A stretch of DNA of 64,000 nucleotides from Mesorhizobium_K sp040049215 (GCF_040049215.1 NZ_JBDZDN010000001.1:1116001-1180000), one strand, 5' to 3'. Shown: positions 53,171 through 62,913, counted from the first letter of the stretch. Program-made: numbers and translations. The notes: a model not told the origin generated them from the sequence alone.

Positions 53171-53207
53171 GTAGCGGTCGAAACAGGCCCAATGAAAGCA
53201 TCGACCA

Positions 53208-54686
53208 ATGACCGTAAAACTCTCCCTCGCCAATCTGGACAAACTGCCTGACAGCGTGGCTGCGCCGCAATATCCGCGCGACAACCTCACCGCCGGCATA
53301 CTGCATTTCGGCGTCGGCAATTTTCACCGCTCGCACCAGGCGGTCTATCTCGACCGGCTGTTCAATGCCGGCGAAGGTCATGACTGGGCGATCGTCGGGG
53401 CCGGCGTGTTCGAGGGCGAGAAGGCCGGCCGCGAGAAGCTGAAACAGCAGGACTGGCTGACCACCGTGGTGGAACAGGATGCCGGCCACAGGCAGGCGCG
53501 GGTGACCGGCGTGATGATCGATTTCATCACGCCCGGCGAGACCGAAAATATTGTCGAGAGATTGGCCGACCCGGCCATCCGCATCGTGTCGCTGACCATC
53601 ACCGAGGGCGGCTATTTCATCGATCCGGCGTCGGGCAAATTCAACCCCAAACACCCCGATATCGTCGCCGACGCGAAGAACATCGCCCATCCCAAAACCG
53701 TGTTCGGGCTGATCCTCGCCGGGCTGATCAGGCGGCGCGAGGAGAGCCTCACGCCGTTCACCGTGATGTCCTGCGACAACATTCCCCACAACGGCCACGT
53801 GACATCCGACGCGGTGGTGGGACTGGCGGAACTGGTCGAGAAGGAGCTGGCCGCATGGGTGCGCGAGCATGTCGCCTTCCCGAACGGGATGGTCGACCGC
53901 ATCACGCCGGCCACGACCGACCGCGAGCGCGCCATGCTGGCCGAGCATTTCGGCGTCGAGGACAACTGGCCGGTGTTCTGCGAACCCTTCATGCAGTGGG
54001 TGCTGGAGGACATATTCACCGACGGGCGGCCGGCGCTGGAAAAGGCCGGCGTGCAGTTCGTCGACGACGTGTCGCCCTTCGAGCTGATGAAGATCCGCAT
54101 CCTCAACGGCGGCCATGCGGCGATCGCCTATCCGTCGGGCCTGCTCGACATCCATTTCGTGCATGAGGGCATGCAGGAGAAGCTGGTCAGCGATTTCCTC
54201 GACAAGGTCGAACAGGAGGAGATCATCCCGACGGTGCCGCCGGTGCCCGGCACGTCGCTGCAGGAATATTATGCGCTGGTGGCGCGGCGCTTCTCCAACC
54301 CGACGATCGGCGACACGATCCGCCGGCTCTGCCTCGACGGCTCCAACCGGCAGCCGAAATTCATCATTCCCACCATCGCCGACCGGCTTAAGGCGGGCAA
54401 GGGCATCGAAGGGCTGGCGCTCGAATCGGCGCTGTGGTGCCGCTACTGCTTCGGCACCACCGATTCGGGCGCGGTAACCGAGCCGAACGACCCGAACTGG
54501 GAGCGCATGACGGCAATTGCGAAGGCGGCGAAGGCCGACCCGTCGGCGTGGCTCGCCATGGGCGACATTTATGGAGCGGTGGGCAAGAGCGCCGTTTTCG
54601 GCGAGGCCTTTGCGCGGCACCTCAAGGCGCTGTGGCAGGACGGCACGCGCGCGACGGTTGGGCGCTATCTGGAGGCAAAGGCATAA
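53208..54686 (+). CDS. mtlK: Mannitol 2-dehydrogenase (polyol dehydrogenase family)
   Basis: A 492-residue long-chain mannitol dehydrogenase: NAD-binding N-terminus ILHFGVGNFHRSHQAVYLDR (about 27-46), central CDNIPHNGHV (about 186-195), and the catalytic region KIRILNGGHAAIAYPSGL (about 290-307), where the Lys is the base. It oxidises mannitol (and often arabinitol or sorbitol) to the ketose. The gap from smoS is 200 bases and includes a repeat. Confidence 0.95.
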   Translation: MTVKLSLANLDKLPDSVAAPQYPRDNLTAGILHFGVGNFHRSHQAVYLDRLFNAGEGHDWAIVGAGVFEGEKAGREKLKQQDWLTTVVEQDAGHRQARVTGVMIDFITPGETENIVERLADPAIRIVSLTITEGGYFIDPASGKFNPKHPDIVADAKNIAHPKTVFGLILAGLIRRREESLTPFTVMSCDNIPHNGHVTSDAVVGLAELVEKELAAWVREHVAFPNGMVDRITPATTDRERAMLAEHFGVEDNWPVFCEPFMQWVLEDIFTDGRPALEKAGVQFVDDVSPFELMKIRILNGGHAAIAYPSGLLDIHFVHEGMQEKLVSDFLDKVEQEEIIPTVPPVPGTSLQEYYALVARRFSNPTIGDTIRRLCLDGSNRQPKFIIPTIADRLKAGKGIEGLALESALWCRYCFGTTDSGAVTEPNDPNWERMTAIAKAAKADPSAWLAMGDIYGAVGKSAVFGEAFARHLKALWQDGTRATVGRYLEAKA

Positions 54687-54690
54687 GGGT

Positions 54691-54758
54691 AGCACCCCCC
54701 TCTCCGCCTCGGCCCTCCGGGCCTCGCCACCTCTCCCCCTGCCCGGGGAGTGGATAGC
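54691..54758. repeat. GC-rich palindromic intergenic repeat, copy 3
   Basis: CACCCCCCTCTCCGCCTCGG, then GGCCCTCCGGGCCTC, then CCACCTCTCCCCCTGCCCGG and GGAGTGGATAGCC, filling the mtlK to HAD gap. The order and bases match copy 1 (49301-49363) over about 60 bases, including the shared ending GGATAG(AG)CC. Confidence 0.6.
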
Positions 54759-54766
54759 CAATCGCC

Positions 54767-55453
54767 ATGGCTGAGCTTGTCATCTTCGATTGCGACGGCG
54801 TTCTGGTCGACTCGGAGACCATCTCGGTCTCGGTGCTTTGCGACTTCGTGCGCAAGGCGGGCGCCGATATCGGCGAGGAAGAGGCGTATCGGCTTTTCCT
54901 GGGACGCAGCATGGCGGCGGTCGAAGAGGCGCTGCGCGGCGAGTTCGGGCTGAGTCTCAACGAAGCGCAGCTCGGCCGCATACGGGCGGAAACCTTTCGG
55001 CGCTTCCGCGACGAGCTGAAGCCGATGCCGGGCGCGGTCGAGACGCTGTCGCGGCTGAACGTGCGGCGCTGCGTGGCGTCGTCGAGCAGCCTGGAGAGAA
55101 TCCGGCTCTCGCTTGACCTCACCGGCCTGCTGGAAATGCTGGAGCCGCATATATACAGTGCCTCGATGGTAGCGAGAGGCAAGCCGGCGCCCGACCTGTT
55201 TCTCCATGCGGCGAAGGCAATGGGCGTCCGGCCGGAGGATTGCGTCGTCGTGGAGGACAGTCCGGCAGGGATCGAAGCGGCGCGGCGCGCGGGCATGCGC
55301 GTCTTTGCCTTCACAGGCGGGTCGCATGCCGGCCAAGCGGCGCTTGCGGCGACGCTCGCGGCGCTGCGGCCGGACCTGGTCTTTTCCGATCTGCGGCGAC
55401 TGCCCGGGCTGCTCGCCGCAACGCCTTCCCATTTGGGCGGGCGAACCGGCTGA
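54767..55453 (+). CDS. HAD-superfamily sugar phosphatase in the smo operon
   Basis: A 228-residue HAD subfamily IA protein: motif I FDCDGVLVDSETIS (about 5-18), a helical cap (about 20-80), motif II VASSSSLER (about 103-111), and KPAPDLFLHAAKAMG with VVVEDSPAGIEAARRAGM (about 143-185). It may remove phosphate from a sugar phosphate, or limit toxic phosphorylated intermediates of polyol metabolism. The stop overlaps the kinase start (TGATG). Confidence 0.85.
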   Translation: MAELVIFDCDGVLVDSETISVSVLCDFVRKAGADIGEEEAYRLFLGRSMAAVEEALRGEFGLSLNEAQLGRIRAETFRRFRDELKPMPGAVETLSRLNVRRCVASSSSLERIRLSLDLTGLLEMLEPHIYSASMVARGKPAPDLFLHAAKAMGVRPEDCVVVEDSPAGIEAARRAGMRVFAFTGGSHAGQAALAATLAALRPDLVFSDLRRLPGLLAATPSHLGGRTG

Positions 55454-57036
55454 TGGAGCGATATGTCTGCGCCGTCGATGTCGGGACGGGGAGCGCGCGG
55501 GCGGGCATAATCGACCGCGCCGGCACCATGCTTGGCCGCGCCGAACACCCGATCCTGATGCACCGGTCGAGGGCCGATCACGCCGAGCACGATTCGCAGG
55601 ATATCTGGGCGGCTGTCTGCCATGCGGTGCACGGCGCGCTGGCGAAGGCCGGCGTCGCGCCGGAAACGATTGCCGGCATCGGCTTCGACGCGACCTGCTC
55701 GATCGTGGTGAGGGGCGTGGACGGCGGTCAGGTCAGCGTCTCGGCGACGGGCGAGAAGCGCTGGGACACGATCGTCTGGCTCGACCACCGCGCACTTGCC
55801 GAGGCCGACGAATGCACCGCGAGCGGGCACCGCGTGCTCGACTATCTCGGCGGCGTGATGTCGCCTGAGATGGCGACTCCGAAGCTGATGTGGCTGAAAC
55901 GGCATCTGCCCGAAAGCTGGAACAAAGCCGGCTTCATATTCGACCTGACGGACTATCTGACCTGCCGCGCGTCGGGCTCGCCGGCGCGCTCCCAAAACAC
56001 GCTGACCGCCAAATGGACCTATCTCGCCCATGAGACGCCCGGCTGGCAGCGCGACTTCTTCGCCAGGGTCGGGCTCAAGGATATTTTCGAGCGGGCGTCG
56101 CTGCCCGAGCTTGCCGAGCCCGTCGGCTCCGACCTCGGCCCGCTTACCCCGCAAGCGGCGGCGGAGCTCGGGCTGACCGAAGGCTGCCGCGTGGCGAGCG
56201 GCGTCATCGACGCCTATGCCGGCGCGCTCGGGGTGCTCGGCGGTTTCGCCGGCGAGCCGGCCGACCTCAACCGGCACCTGGCGCTGATCGCCGGCACGTC
56301 CTCCTGCGTGATGGCGATGGCGCCGGAGGAACGGCCGTTCGCCGGCGGCTGGGGACCGTATTTCGGCGCGGCTCTGCCGGGCTTTTGGATCGCCGAGGGC
56401 GGGCAGTCGGCGACCGGCGCGCTGCTCGACCACGTCATCCGCCTGCACGGCGCGGGCGGCGAACCGACCGCCGAGCGCCATCGCGCGATTGGCGAGCGCA
56501 TCATGGCGCTGCGCGCCGAGGAAGGGCTGGAGCTTGCCGGACGGCTGCATGTGCTGCCCGACTTCCACGGCAACCGCTCGCCGCTCGCCGACCCGCATGC
56601 GACGGGCGTGATCAGCGGGCTGACGCTCGACGCCTCCTTCGACAGCCTGTGCCGGCTCTACTGGCGCACGGCGGTCTCCATCGCGCTCGGGGTCAGGCAC
56701 ATCCTCGAGACGCTGAACGCCGGCGGCTTCGTCATCGACACGCTGCACGTCACCGGCGGCCATACCAAGAACCCGCTTCTGATGGAGCTATACGCCGACG
56801 CGGTGGGCTGCACGGTGGTCGAGCCGCTCGCCGACGAGGCGGTGCTGACCGGAACGGCCGCGGTCGCGGCGACGGCCGCGGGGCTCTATCCCAACCTCGC
56901 AAGCGCATGCGCCGCGATGCGCCAGCCGGTGCGCGAGCGGCGGCCTGACACGGCGGCCAAGGCGCGTTTCGACCGCGACTACCGCATCTTCCTCGAAATG
57001 CACCGCCAGCGGCAGGTGCTGGACGAGATGGAGTAG
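55453..57036 (+). CDS. FGGY-family pentulose kinase (D-ribulokinase type)
   Basis: A 527-residue FGGY kinase: N-terminal ATPase-fold segment VCAVDVGTGSARAGIIDRAG (about 5-24), central SQNTLTAKWTYLAHE, and the second lobe with IAGTSSCVMAMAPEERPFAG (about 279-298) and WIAEGGQSATGALLDHVI (about 311-328), a pattern of the long FGGY pentulose kinases rather than of XylB xylulokinases (which are near 480 residues). It should phosphorylate D-ribulose, perhaps also D-xylulose or fructose from polyol oxidation. It is the last gene of the smo run. Confidence 0.85.
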   Translation: MERYVCAVDVGTGSARAGIIDRAGTMLGRAEHPILMHRSRADHAEHDSQDIWAAVCHAVHGALAKAGVAPETIAGIGFDATCSIVVRGVDGGQVSVSATGEKRWDTIVWLDHRALAEADECTASGHRVLDYLGGVMSPEMATPKLMWLKRHLPESWNKAGFIFDLTDYLTCRASGSPARSQNTLTAKWTYLAHETPGWQRDFFARVGLKDIFERASLPELAEPVGSDLGPLTPQAAAELGLTEGCRVASGVIDAYAGALGVLGGFAGEPADLNRHLALIAGTSSCVMAMAPEERPFAGGWGPYFGAALPGFWIAEGGQSATGALLDHVIRLHGAGGEPTAERHRAIGERIMALRAEEGLELAGRLHVLPDFHGNRSPLADPHATGVISGLTLDASFDSLCRLYWRTAVSIALGVRHILETLNAGGFVIDTLHVTGGHTKNPLLMELYADAVGCTVVEPLADEAVLTGTAAVAATAAGLYPNLASACAAMRQPVRERRPDTAAKARFDRDYRIFLEMHRQRQVLDEME

Positions 57037-57114
57037 CGACCCGCACAGACTTGCCAAGCTCGTCCTGACGCCGGACGGGGTGAGCCAGGAGCCGGGGCAA
57101 TCCAGCATTATCTT

Positions 57115-57143
57115 TTGCAACTGGATGTCATCTGGCTCATAAT
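57115..57143 (+). promoter_or_regulatory. Candidate promoter giving a leaderless fur/mur message
   Basis: TTGCAA (57115-57120) and CATAAT (57138-57143), spaced 17 bases. The expected start of transcription, six to seven bases past the -10 box, falls on or next to the ATG at 57150, and no ribosome site lies before that ATG. Confidence 0.45.
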
Positions 57144-57149
57144 GGCCGG

Positions 57150-57581
57150 ATGAAGAGACGGACGAAGAAACGGCTGGATTACGAGAAGGAACTGCGCCGG
57201 CAGGGTGTCAGGATCACGCGCCAGCGCAGCATCATCCTCGGCATCGTATCCGAGACGGAAGACCACCCCGATGCGCTCGAGATCTTTCGCCGCGCCGTGG
57301 CCGTCGACGATTCGATTTCGCTCTCCACCGTCTACCGCACGATGAAGCTGCTCGGCGACATGGGTGCGATCCACCGCCATGCCTTCGAGGGCGGGCCGTC
57401 GCGCTTCGAGCATGCCACGGGCGATCACCACGATCATCTCATCGACATCGAGACCGGCGACGTGATCGAGTTCAAATCGGACCGCATCGAGCAGTTGCAG
57501 AACGAGATCGCCAAATCGCTCGGCTACGACATCGTGCATCATCGGCTCGAGCTCTACGGCCGCAAGCTCAGGGCGGGCTAA
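57150..57581 (+). CDS. Fur-superfamily regulator, Mur-like
   Basis: A 143-residue winged-helix metal regulator: recognition helix region SLSTVYRTMKLLGDMGAI (about 51-68) and the metal-binding HHDHLIDIETGDVIEF (about 92-107), with further His in VHHRLELYG (about 130-138). It has no cysteine at all, so the structural zinc Cys pairs of classical Fur and Zur are absent; this fits rhizobial Mur (manganese-responsive) and some alphaproteobacterial Fur proteins. Mur is the best guess. A candidate promoter suggests a leaderless message. Confidence 0.8.
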   Translation: MKRRTKKRLDYEKELRRQGVRITRQRSIILGIVSETEDHPDALEIFRRAVAVDDSISLSTVYRTMKLLGDMGAIHRHAFEGGPSRFEHATGDHHDHLIDIETGDVIEFKSDRIEQLQNEIAKSLGYDIVHHRLELYGRKLRAG

Positions 57582-57710
57582 TCGATTCAATCGGCGGCGC
57601 AGATTCGTCGGCCGGCGTGTTGACGAAGCTTCCGGAGCGCGTCAAACATCGCCCGCGCAAAGGGTGTCCACGGGTCGGCCGACGCCGATGCACAACCAAG
57701 GGATGGAACG

Positions 57711-59132
57711 ATGGCGGATGCCGAGATCGGACTGATTGGCCTCGGCGTGATGGGTTCGAACCTCGCGCTCAACATCGCCGAAAAGGGCAACCGCATCGCG
57801 GTGTTCAACCGGACGACGGCCAGGACCCACGCATTCTACGAAGACGCCGGTCCGCTCAAGGACATGATCGTGCCGTGCGACACGATCGAGGCGCTCGCGG
57901 CGGCGATCCGTCCGCCCCGCCCGGTGATCATCATGGTGCAGGCGGGTGCGGCTGTCGACGAGCAGATCGCGCATCTGCGCGGCGTGCTGTCGGCAAACGA
58001 CATCATCATCGACGCCGGCAACGCCAATTTCCGCGACACGATGCGGCGGTTCAAGGAACTGGAGGGCTCGGGCCTGACCTTCATCGGCATGGGCGTGTCG
58101 GGCGGCGAGGAAGGCGCCAGGCACGGCCCTTCCATCATGGTCGGCGGCACGGAAGCCTCGTGGAAGCGCGTCGAGAAGGTGCTGACCGCTATTTCCGCCA
58201 AATATGAGGGCGAGGCCTGCGCCGCATGGCTCGGCACCGACGGCGCCGGCCACTTCGTCAAGACGATCCACAATGGCATCGAATATGCCGACATGCAGAT
58301 GATCGCCGAGATCTACGGCATTTTGCGCGACGGTCTCGGCATGGGACCGAAGGAGATCGGCCAGGTCTTCGCCAGATGGAACAAGGGCCGGCTCGATTCC
58401 TACCTCATCGAGATCACGGCCAAGGTGCTGGAGGCCGACGACCCCAAGACCGGAAAGCCGGTGGTCGAGATCATCCTCGACCGCGCCGGACAGAAGGGCA
58501 CCGGCAAGTGGTCGGTCATCGAGGCGCAGCAGCTCGGCATTCCCGCGACCGCCATCGAGGCCGCGGTCGCCGCGCGCGTATTGTCTTCGCTGAAAGACGA
58601 GCGCGTCGCCGCCGAGAGGGCCTACGGCACGGCTGGCATCGGAAAATTCTCCGGCAGCAAGGACGAGGTGCTTGCCGACCTGGAACTGGCGCTCTTCGCC
58701 GGCAAGATCGCCGCCTATGCGCAGGGTTTCGCCGTGATGGCCGGCGCTTCCAAGGAATTCAACTGGAACCTGCCGATGCCGACCATCGCCAAGATCTGGC
58801 GCGCCGGCTGCATCATCCGCTCGCAGTTTCTCGGCACGCTGGCAAAAGCCTTTTCCGGCGGACCTGTCGCCAATCTGCTGATGGCGCCGGCCTTCATCGA
58901 GATGATGAAGGAGGCGAACCCGGCGCTGCGGCGCATCGTGGCGCGCGCGGCCGAGGCCGGCCTGCCGACGCCGGCGCTGTCGTCGGCGCTCGGCTATTTC
59001 GACAGCTACCGACTCGGCCGCGGCACCTCTAACCTGATCCAGGCGCAACGCGACTTCTTCGGCGCGCACGGCTTCGAGCGCATCGACATTTCAGGCGCGC
59101 ATCACGGGCCGTGGGGCAGCGGCGCGGCCTGA
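57711..59132 (+). CDS. gnd: 6-phosphogluconate dehydrogenase, NADP-dependent
   Basis: A 473-residue Gnd, converting 6-phosphogluconate to ribulose-5-phosphate with release of CO2 and NADPH. The cofactor motif GLIGLGVMGSNLALNIAEKG (about 7-26) and FNRTTART (the NADP-preferring Arg/Thr pair), the active-site GVSGGEEGARHGPSIMVGG (about 128-146) and the Lys in HFVKTIHNGIEYADMQ (about 181-196) are present. It follows the Mur-like gene by 129 bases and precedes an aldo-keto reductase gene by 41 bases on the same strand. Confidence 0.96.
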   Translation: MADAEIGLIGLGVMGSNLALNIAEKGNRIAVFNRTTARTHAFYEDAGPLKDMIVPCDTIEALAAAIRPPRPVIIMVQAGAAVDEQIAHLRGVLSANDIIIDAGNANFRDTMRRFKELEGSGLTFIGMGVSGGEEGARHGPSIMVGGTEASWKRVEKVLTAISAKYEGEACAAWLGTDGAGHFVKTIHNGIEYADMQMIAEIYGILRDGLGMGPKEIGQVFARWNKGRLDSYLIEITAKVLEADDPKTGKPVVEIILDRAGQKGTGKWSVIEAQQLGIPATAIEAAVAARVLSSLKDERVAAERAYGTAGIGKFSGSKDEVLADLELALFAGKIAAYAQGFAVMAGASKEFNWNLPMPTIAKIWRAGCIIRSQFLGTLAKAFSGGPVANLLMAPAFIEMMKEANPALRRIVARAAEAGLPTPALSSALGYFDSYRLGRGTSNLIQAQRDFFGAHGFERIDISGAHHGPWGSGAA

Positions 59133-59173
59133 CAAGCCGCCACGGACCGCACGGCAGCAACGAGGAAGCAGAC

Positions 59174-60223
59174 ATGACATGGCATCCAGCCGACAATCGC
59201 TATGACGCGATGATCTACAACCGCTGCGGCCGATCGGGCCTGAAGCTGCCGGCGATTTCGCTCGGCCTCTGGCACAATTTCGGCGACGACACGCCGCACG
59301 CGACAAAACAAGCGATCTGCCACAAGGCGTTCGACCTCGGCATCACCCATTTCGATCTCGCCAACAATTACGGCCCGCCCGGCGGAACGGCCGAGACCGC
59401 ATTCGGCGACATATTGCGCACCGACTTCGCCGGCTATCGCGACGAGATGATCGTCTCGACCAAGGCCGGCTACGGGATGTGGCCCGGCCCCTATGGCGAG
59501 TGGGGCAGCCGCAAATATCTGCTCGCCAGCCTCGACCAGAGCCTGAAGCGGCTCGGGCTCGACTATGTCGATATCTTCTACTCGCACCGCTACGATCCGG
59601 ACACGCCGCTTGAGGAGACGATGGGCGCACTGGATACGGCGGTGAGGTCCGGCAAGGCGCTCTATGTCGGCATCTCGTCCTACAACTCGCAGCGCACGCG
59701 CGAGGCGGCCGACATCCTTCGCGGCATGGGAACGCCTTTCGTCATCCACCAGCCGAGCTATTCGATGATCAACCGCTGGGTCGAGGAGGACGGGCTGCTC
59801 GACACGCTGGAGGGGCTCGGCATCGGCTCGATCGTCTTTTCGCCGCTGGCGCAGGGCATGCTGACCGGGAAATACCTGAACGGGATTCCCGAGGACAGCC
59901 GCGCGGCGCAGGGAAAATCGCTCAGGCAGGCATTCCTCAACGACCAGACCCTCGCCAACATAAGGTCGCTCAACGGCATTGCCGAAAAGCGCGGCCAGAC
60001 GCTGGCGCAGATGGCGCTTGCCTGGGTGCTCAGAAAGGGCCGGGTGACCTCGGCGCTGATCGGCGCGAGCCGGCCCGGCCAGGTCGAGGACTGCGTCGGA
60101 GCGCTGAAGAACCTGGAATTCAGCGACGCCGAACTCGCCGAGATCGACCGCTTCGCGCATGAGGCGAACATCAATCTCTGGGCGAAGTCAGCCGAACGCG
60201 AAGGACCGCCGCGCAAACCGTGA
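59174..60223 (+). CDS. Aldo-keto reductase, YghZ/Gpr-like (L-glyceraldehyde-3-phosphate reductase type)
   Basis: A 349-residue AKR14-type enzyme. Catalytic Asp in THFDLANNYGPPGG (about 57-70) with Tyr in the same segment, Lys in IVSTKAGYGMWPGPYGEWGS (about 94-113), His in YVDIFYSHRYDP (about 131-142), and the cofactor-binding SALIGASRPGQVEDC (about 295-309). YghZ homologues detoxify L-glyceraldehyde-3-phosphate and other aldehydes. The ATG follows GAGGAAGCAGAC. Confidence 0.9.
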   Translation: MTWHPADNRYDAMIYNRCGRSGLKLPAISLGLWHNFGDDTPHATKQAICHKAFDLGITHFDLANNYGPPGGTAETAFGDILRTDFAGYRDEMIVSTKAGYGMWPGPYGEWGSRKYLLASLDQSLKRLGLDYVDIFYSHRYDPDTPLEETMGALDTAVRSGKALYVGISSYNSQRTREAADILRGMGTPFVIHQPSYSMINRWVEEDGLLDTLEGLGIGSIVFSPLAQGMLTGKYLNGIPEDSRAAQGKSLRQAFLNDQTLANIRSLNGIAEKRGQTLAQMALAWVLRKGRVTSALIGASRPGQVEDCVGALKNLEFSDAELAEIDRFAHEANINLWAKSAEREGPPRKP

Positions 60224-60230
60224 GAGGGCA

Positions 60231-61835
60231 ATGATCCGGAACCCTATCCTGCCGGGCTTCAATCCGGATCCGTCGATCTGCCGGGTCGGCGGCGACTATT
60301 TCATCGCCACCTCGACCTTCGAATGGTTTCCGGGCGTCCAGATCCATCATTCCACCGACCTCGTGAACTGGCGCATGATCAAGCGGCCGCTCGACCGTGC
60401 GAGCCAGCTCGACATGCGCGGCAATCCCGATTCCGGGGGCGTCTGGGCACCCTGCCTGTCTTATGCCGACGGCAAGTTCTGGCTGGTCTATACCGACGTC
60501 AAGCGGCTCGACGGCAACTTCAAGGACGCGCACAACTACATCGTGACCGCTCCTGACATCGAGGGTCCGTGGTCGGACCCCGTCTACGTCAACTCGTCGG
60601 GCTTCGACCCGTCACTGTTCCACGACGACGACGGCAAGAAGTGGTTCCTCAACATGCTGTGGAACCATGTCTCGCACGGCGTCGGCGGCCAGCCCAAGCA
60701 GCCATCCTTCGCCGGCATATTGTTGCAGCAATACGATCCGGTGGCGCGGAAACTGGTCGGTCCCGTCAAGAACGTTTTCGCCGGCAGTCCGCACGGGCTG
60801 GTGGAAGGGCCGCATCTCTTCAAGCGCGACGGCTGGTACTACATGACCACTGCAGAGGGTGGCACCGGCTACGGCCATGCCGTGACGATGGCGCGTTCGC
60901 GGAGGATCGACGGGCCCTACGAACTGCACCCCGACACGCATCTCATGACCTCGAAGGACACGCCCGACGCGCGGCTGCAGCGCGCCGGGCACGGCCAGAT
61001 TCTGGAGACGCCCGACGGCGCGGTCTATCACACCCATCTATGCTCGCGGCCCCTGCCCGGCTTGCGGCGATCGCCGCTCGGCCGCGAGACAGCGATCCAG
61101 GAATGCGTCTGGGGCGAAGACGGCTGGCTGCGGCTTGCCAACGGGACGCTGGTGCCCGACATCGAGGTGCCGGCGCCGTCAAGTGCGGAAGCGAAGGCTG
61201 ACGCGGGCGCTGTGCGCTGCGATTTCGACGCGGCCGTGCTGCCGCTCGACTTCCAGTGGCTGCGCACGCCGGTTCCGGAGCGGATATTCACGCTCGCCGA
61301 CCGGCCGGGCTTCCTGCGCCTGATCGGTCGCGAATCGATCGGCAGCTTCTTCGAGCAGGCGCTGGTGGCGCGGCGGCAGCAGCAGTTTTCGTTCCGCGCC
61401 GAGACGGAACTGGATTTCGCGCCGGAGACCTTCCAGCAGGCCGCCGGCCTGACCCTCTACTATAACAGGCACAAATTCCATTTCCTGGCGGTCAGCCACG
61501 ACGCCAGGCTCGGCCGGGTCCTGACGATTATGAGCTGCCCCGGCGATTGGCCGGACGGCAAGCTCACCTTCCCGCTATCCGAACCGATCCCGCTGAAGGA
61601 CGGTCCCGTGAGCCTCGCCGCGGATGTCGACGGCGCGAAGCTGCGCTTCAGCTATCGAAACGGTGGCGAATGGCTGCAGGTGGGTCCCACGCTGGACGCC
61701 AGCCTCGTCTCGGACGAGGCGGGCCGCGGCGAACACGGCTCCTTCACGGGAGCTTTCGTCGGAATGGTCGCGTTCGACACCAGCGGGGCGGCAAAACCGG
61801 CCGACTTCGACTATTTCGAATATCGGCCGGCCTGA
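60231..61835 (+). CDS. GH43-family beta-xylosidase, cytoplasmic
   Basis: A 534-residue GH43 enzyme of the XynB type, without signal peptide. N-terminal five-bladed propeller domain: catalytic Asp in NPILPGFNPDPSICRVG (about 3-19), the pKa-tuning Asp in SSGFDPSLFHDDDGKKW (about 124-140) and general-acid Glu in SPHGLVEGPHLFKR (about 186-199). The C-terminal half (about 330-534) is the beta-sandwich domain usual for beta-xylosidases. It hydrolyses xylo-oligosaccharides or arabinosides imported into the cell. It starts 7 bases after the aldo-keto reductase gene, so the two are cotranscribed. Confidence 0.93.
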   Translation: MIRNPILPGFNPDPSICRVGGDYFIATSTFEWFPGVQIHHSTDLVNWRMIKRPLDRASQLDMRGNPDSGGVWAPCLSYADGKFWLVYTDVKRLDGNFKDAHNYIVTAPDIEGPWSDPVYVNSSGFDPSLFHDDDGKKWFLNMLWNHVSHGVGGQPKQPSFAGILLQQYDPVARKLVGPVKNVFAGSPHGLVEGPHLFKRDGWYYMTTAEGGTGYGHAVTMARSRRIDGPYELHPDTHLMTSKDTPDARLQRAGHGQILETPDGAVYHTHLCSRPLPGLRRSPLGRETAIQECVWGEDGWLRLANGTLVPDIEVPAPSSAEAKADAGAVRCDFDAAVLPLDFQWLRTPVPERIFTLADRPGFLRLIGRESIGSFFEQALVARRQQQFSFRAETELDFAPETFQQAAGLTLYYNRHKFHFLAVSHDARLGRVLTIMSCPGDWPDGKLTFPLSEPIPLKDGPVSLAADVDGAKLRFSYRNGGEWLQVGPTLDASLVSDEAGRGEHGSFTGAFVGMVAFDTSGAAKPADFDYFEYRPA

Positions 61836-61893
61836 GCATCGAAGACCAACGAAGCCGGCAGACTGCCAGCCAGCTCGCCGGTCGCGGACGCTG

Positions 61894-62913
61894 CTACTGC
61901 CCGGTCTTGCCGGCGATCCAGTCCTTGTAGTTGGCGACGCGCGTGTAGACGCCATAGGCGTTCTCATGCCCGCAGGCGGCCGCCGCATCCATCGGCCCCT
62001 CGCCCCAGGAGACGATGCCGATCTGCTCGACGCCGTCCGCCTTCTCGACGAACAGCGGCCCGCCGCTGTCGCCGTTGCAGGAGTCGCGCATGCCTGATGT
62101 GGTGCCGGCGCAGATCATGTTTCCGGTCAGCCGGTCGCTCATCGTGCCGACGATCGACTGGGTGGCGGCGCTGATGCCGGTCTCGGAATACCTCATGCGC
62201 GGCGCGAAGTTGCGCAGGATCATCTCGAGGTCCTTCGCGTAGATGGCGCGAATGCCCTCGTTGCAGGCGGCATTCGCCTGCAGGTCGAGCTCCGCCTCCA
62301 TCAGATTGATGGGGAAGTCGCCGTCCTCCATGCGGCCCCAGCCGGTGACGCGGACCTTGCCGCTGTCCTCGCCGGCCGTTGCGACCAGCTTCACCGCCGG
62401 CGCGCTCGCGGCTTCCGCGAGCTTGATCAGCGCGATGTCGTTGTCGAGGGTGTTCTCGTCGTAGCCGTCGTGACGGACGATTTCGGCAACCTTGTAGCGC
62501 TTGCCCTCGGTGAGTGCGGTCGCCTCGGTCAGGATCGTCACCGATTCCGGCACGATGGTCTCGCCCCCGTCGGTCACGCAATGCGCCGCGGTCAGCACCC
62601 ACAAGGGCGCGATCAGGCTGCCGCCGCAGAACTGCGCGTTGATCTGCGAGTCCATGCTGTCGTCGAGCATATCGTTTGACAGCAACGCGACCTGGAACGG
62701 CCACTCGCCCGGTTCGGCCTCGTTGCCGCCGTACACGCGCTCGCCCGAATTGCCGGTCTCCTTGGCTCTTGCGACGCGCGCGGCGGTGACGCGGCTCTTC
62801 GGCGACAGTTCCGGCCGCGCTTCCTGCGCATGGGTAGTAGAGGGCGCCGTGACGGCGCTCGCGCCAAGCAGCGCGAACGCGGCAAGCGGCGTGATCTTCT
62901 TCATGCAGTTCAA
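61894..62913 (-). CDS. Secreted trypsin-like serine protease (S1 family)
   Basis: Up to 339 residues. A signal peptide (ending TTHAQ, about 28) is followed by a propeptide-like stretch, then VYGGNEAEPGEWPFQVALLS (about 60-79) at the start of the protease domain. The full triad is present: His in WVLTAAHCVTD, Asp in LDNDIALIKL and Ser in DSCNGDSGGPLF. Cys pairs fit disulphides. A TTG at 62911-62913 sits 5 bases after a perfect AGGAGG, whereas the first ATG (62902-62904) is 14 bases away, so I take the TTG as the start; the two differ by 3 residues. It probably acts in the periplasm or outside. Confidence 0.88.
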   Translation of the reverse strand: MNCMKKITPLAAFALLGASAVTAPSTTHAQEARPELSPKSRVTAARVARAKETGNSGERVYGGNEAEPGEWPFQVALLSNDMLDDSMDSQINAQFCGGSLIAPLWVLTAAHCVTDGGETIVPESVTILTEATALTEGKRYKVAEIVRHDGYDENTLDNDIALIKLAEAASAPAVKLVATAGEDSGKVRVTGWGRMEDGDFPINLMEAELDLQANAACNEGIRAIYAKDLEMILRNFAPRMRYSETGISAATQSIVGTMSDRLTGNMICAGTTSGMRDSCNGDSGGPLFVEKADGVEQIGIVSWGEGPMDAAAACGHENAYGVYTRVANYKDWIAGKTGQ

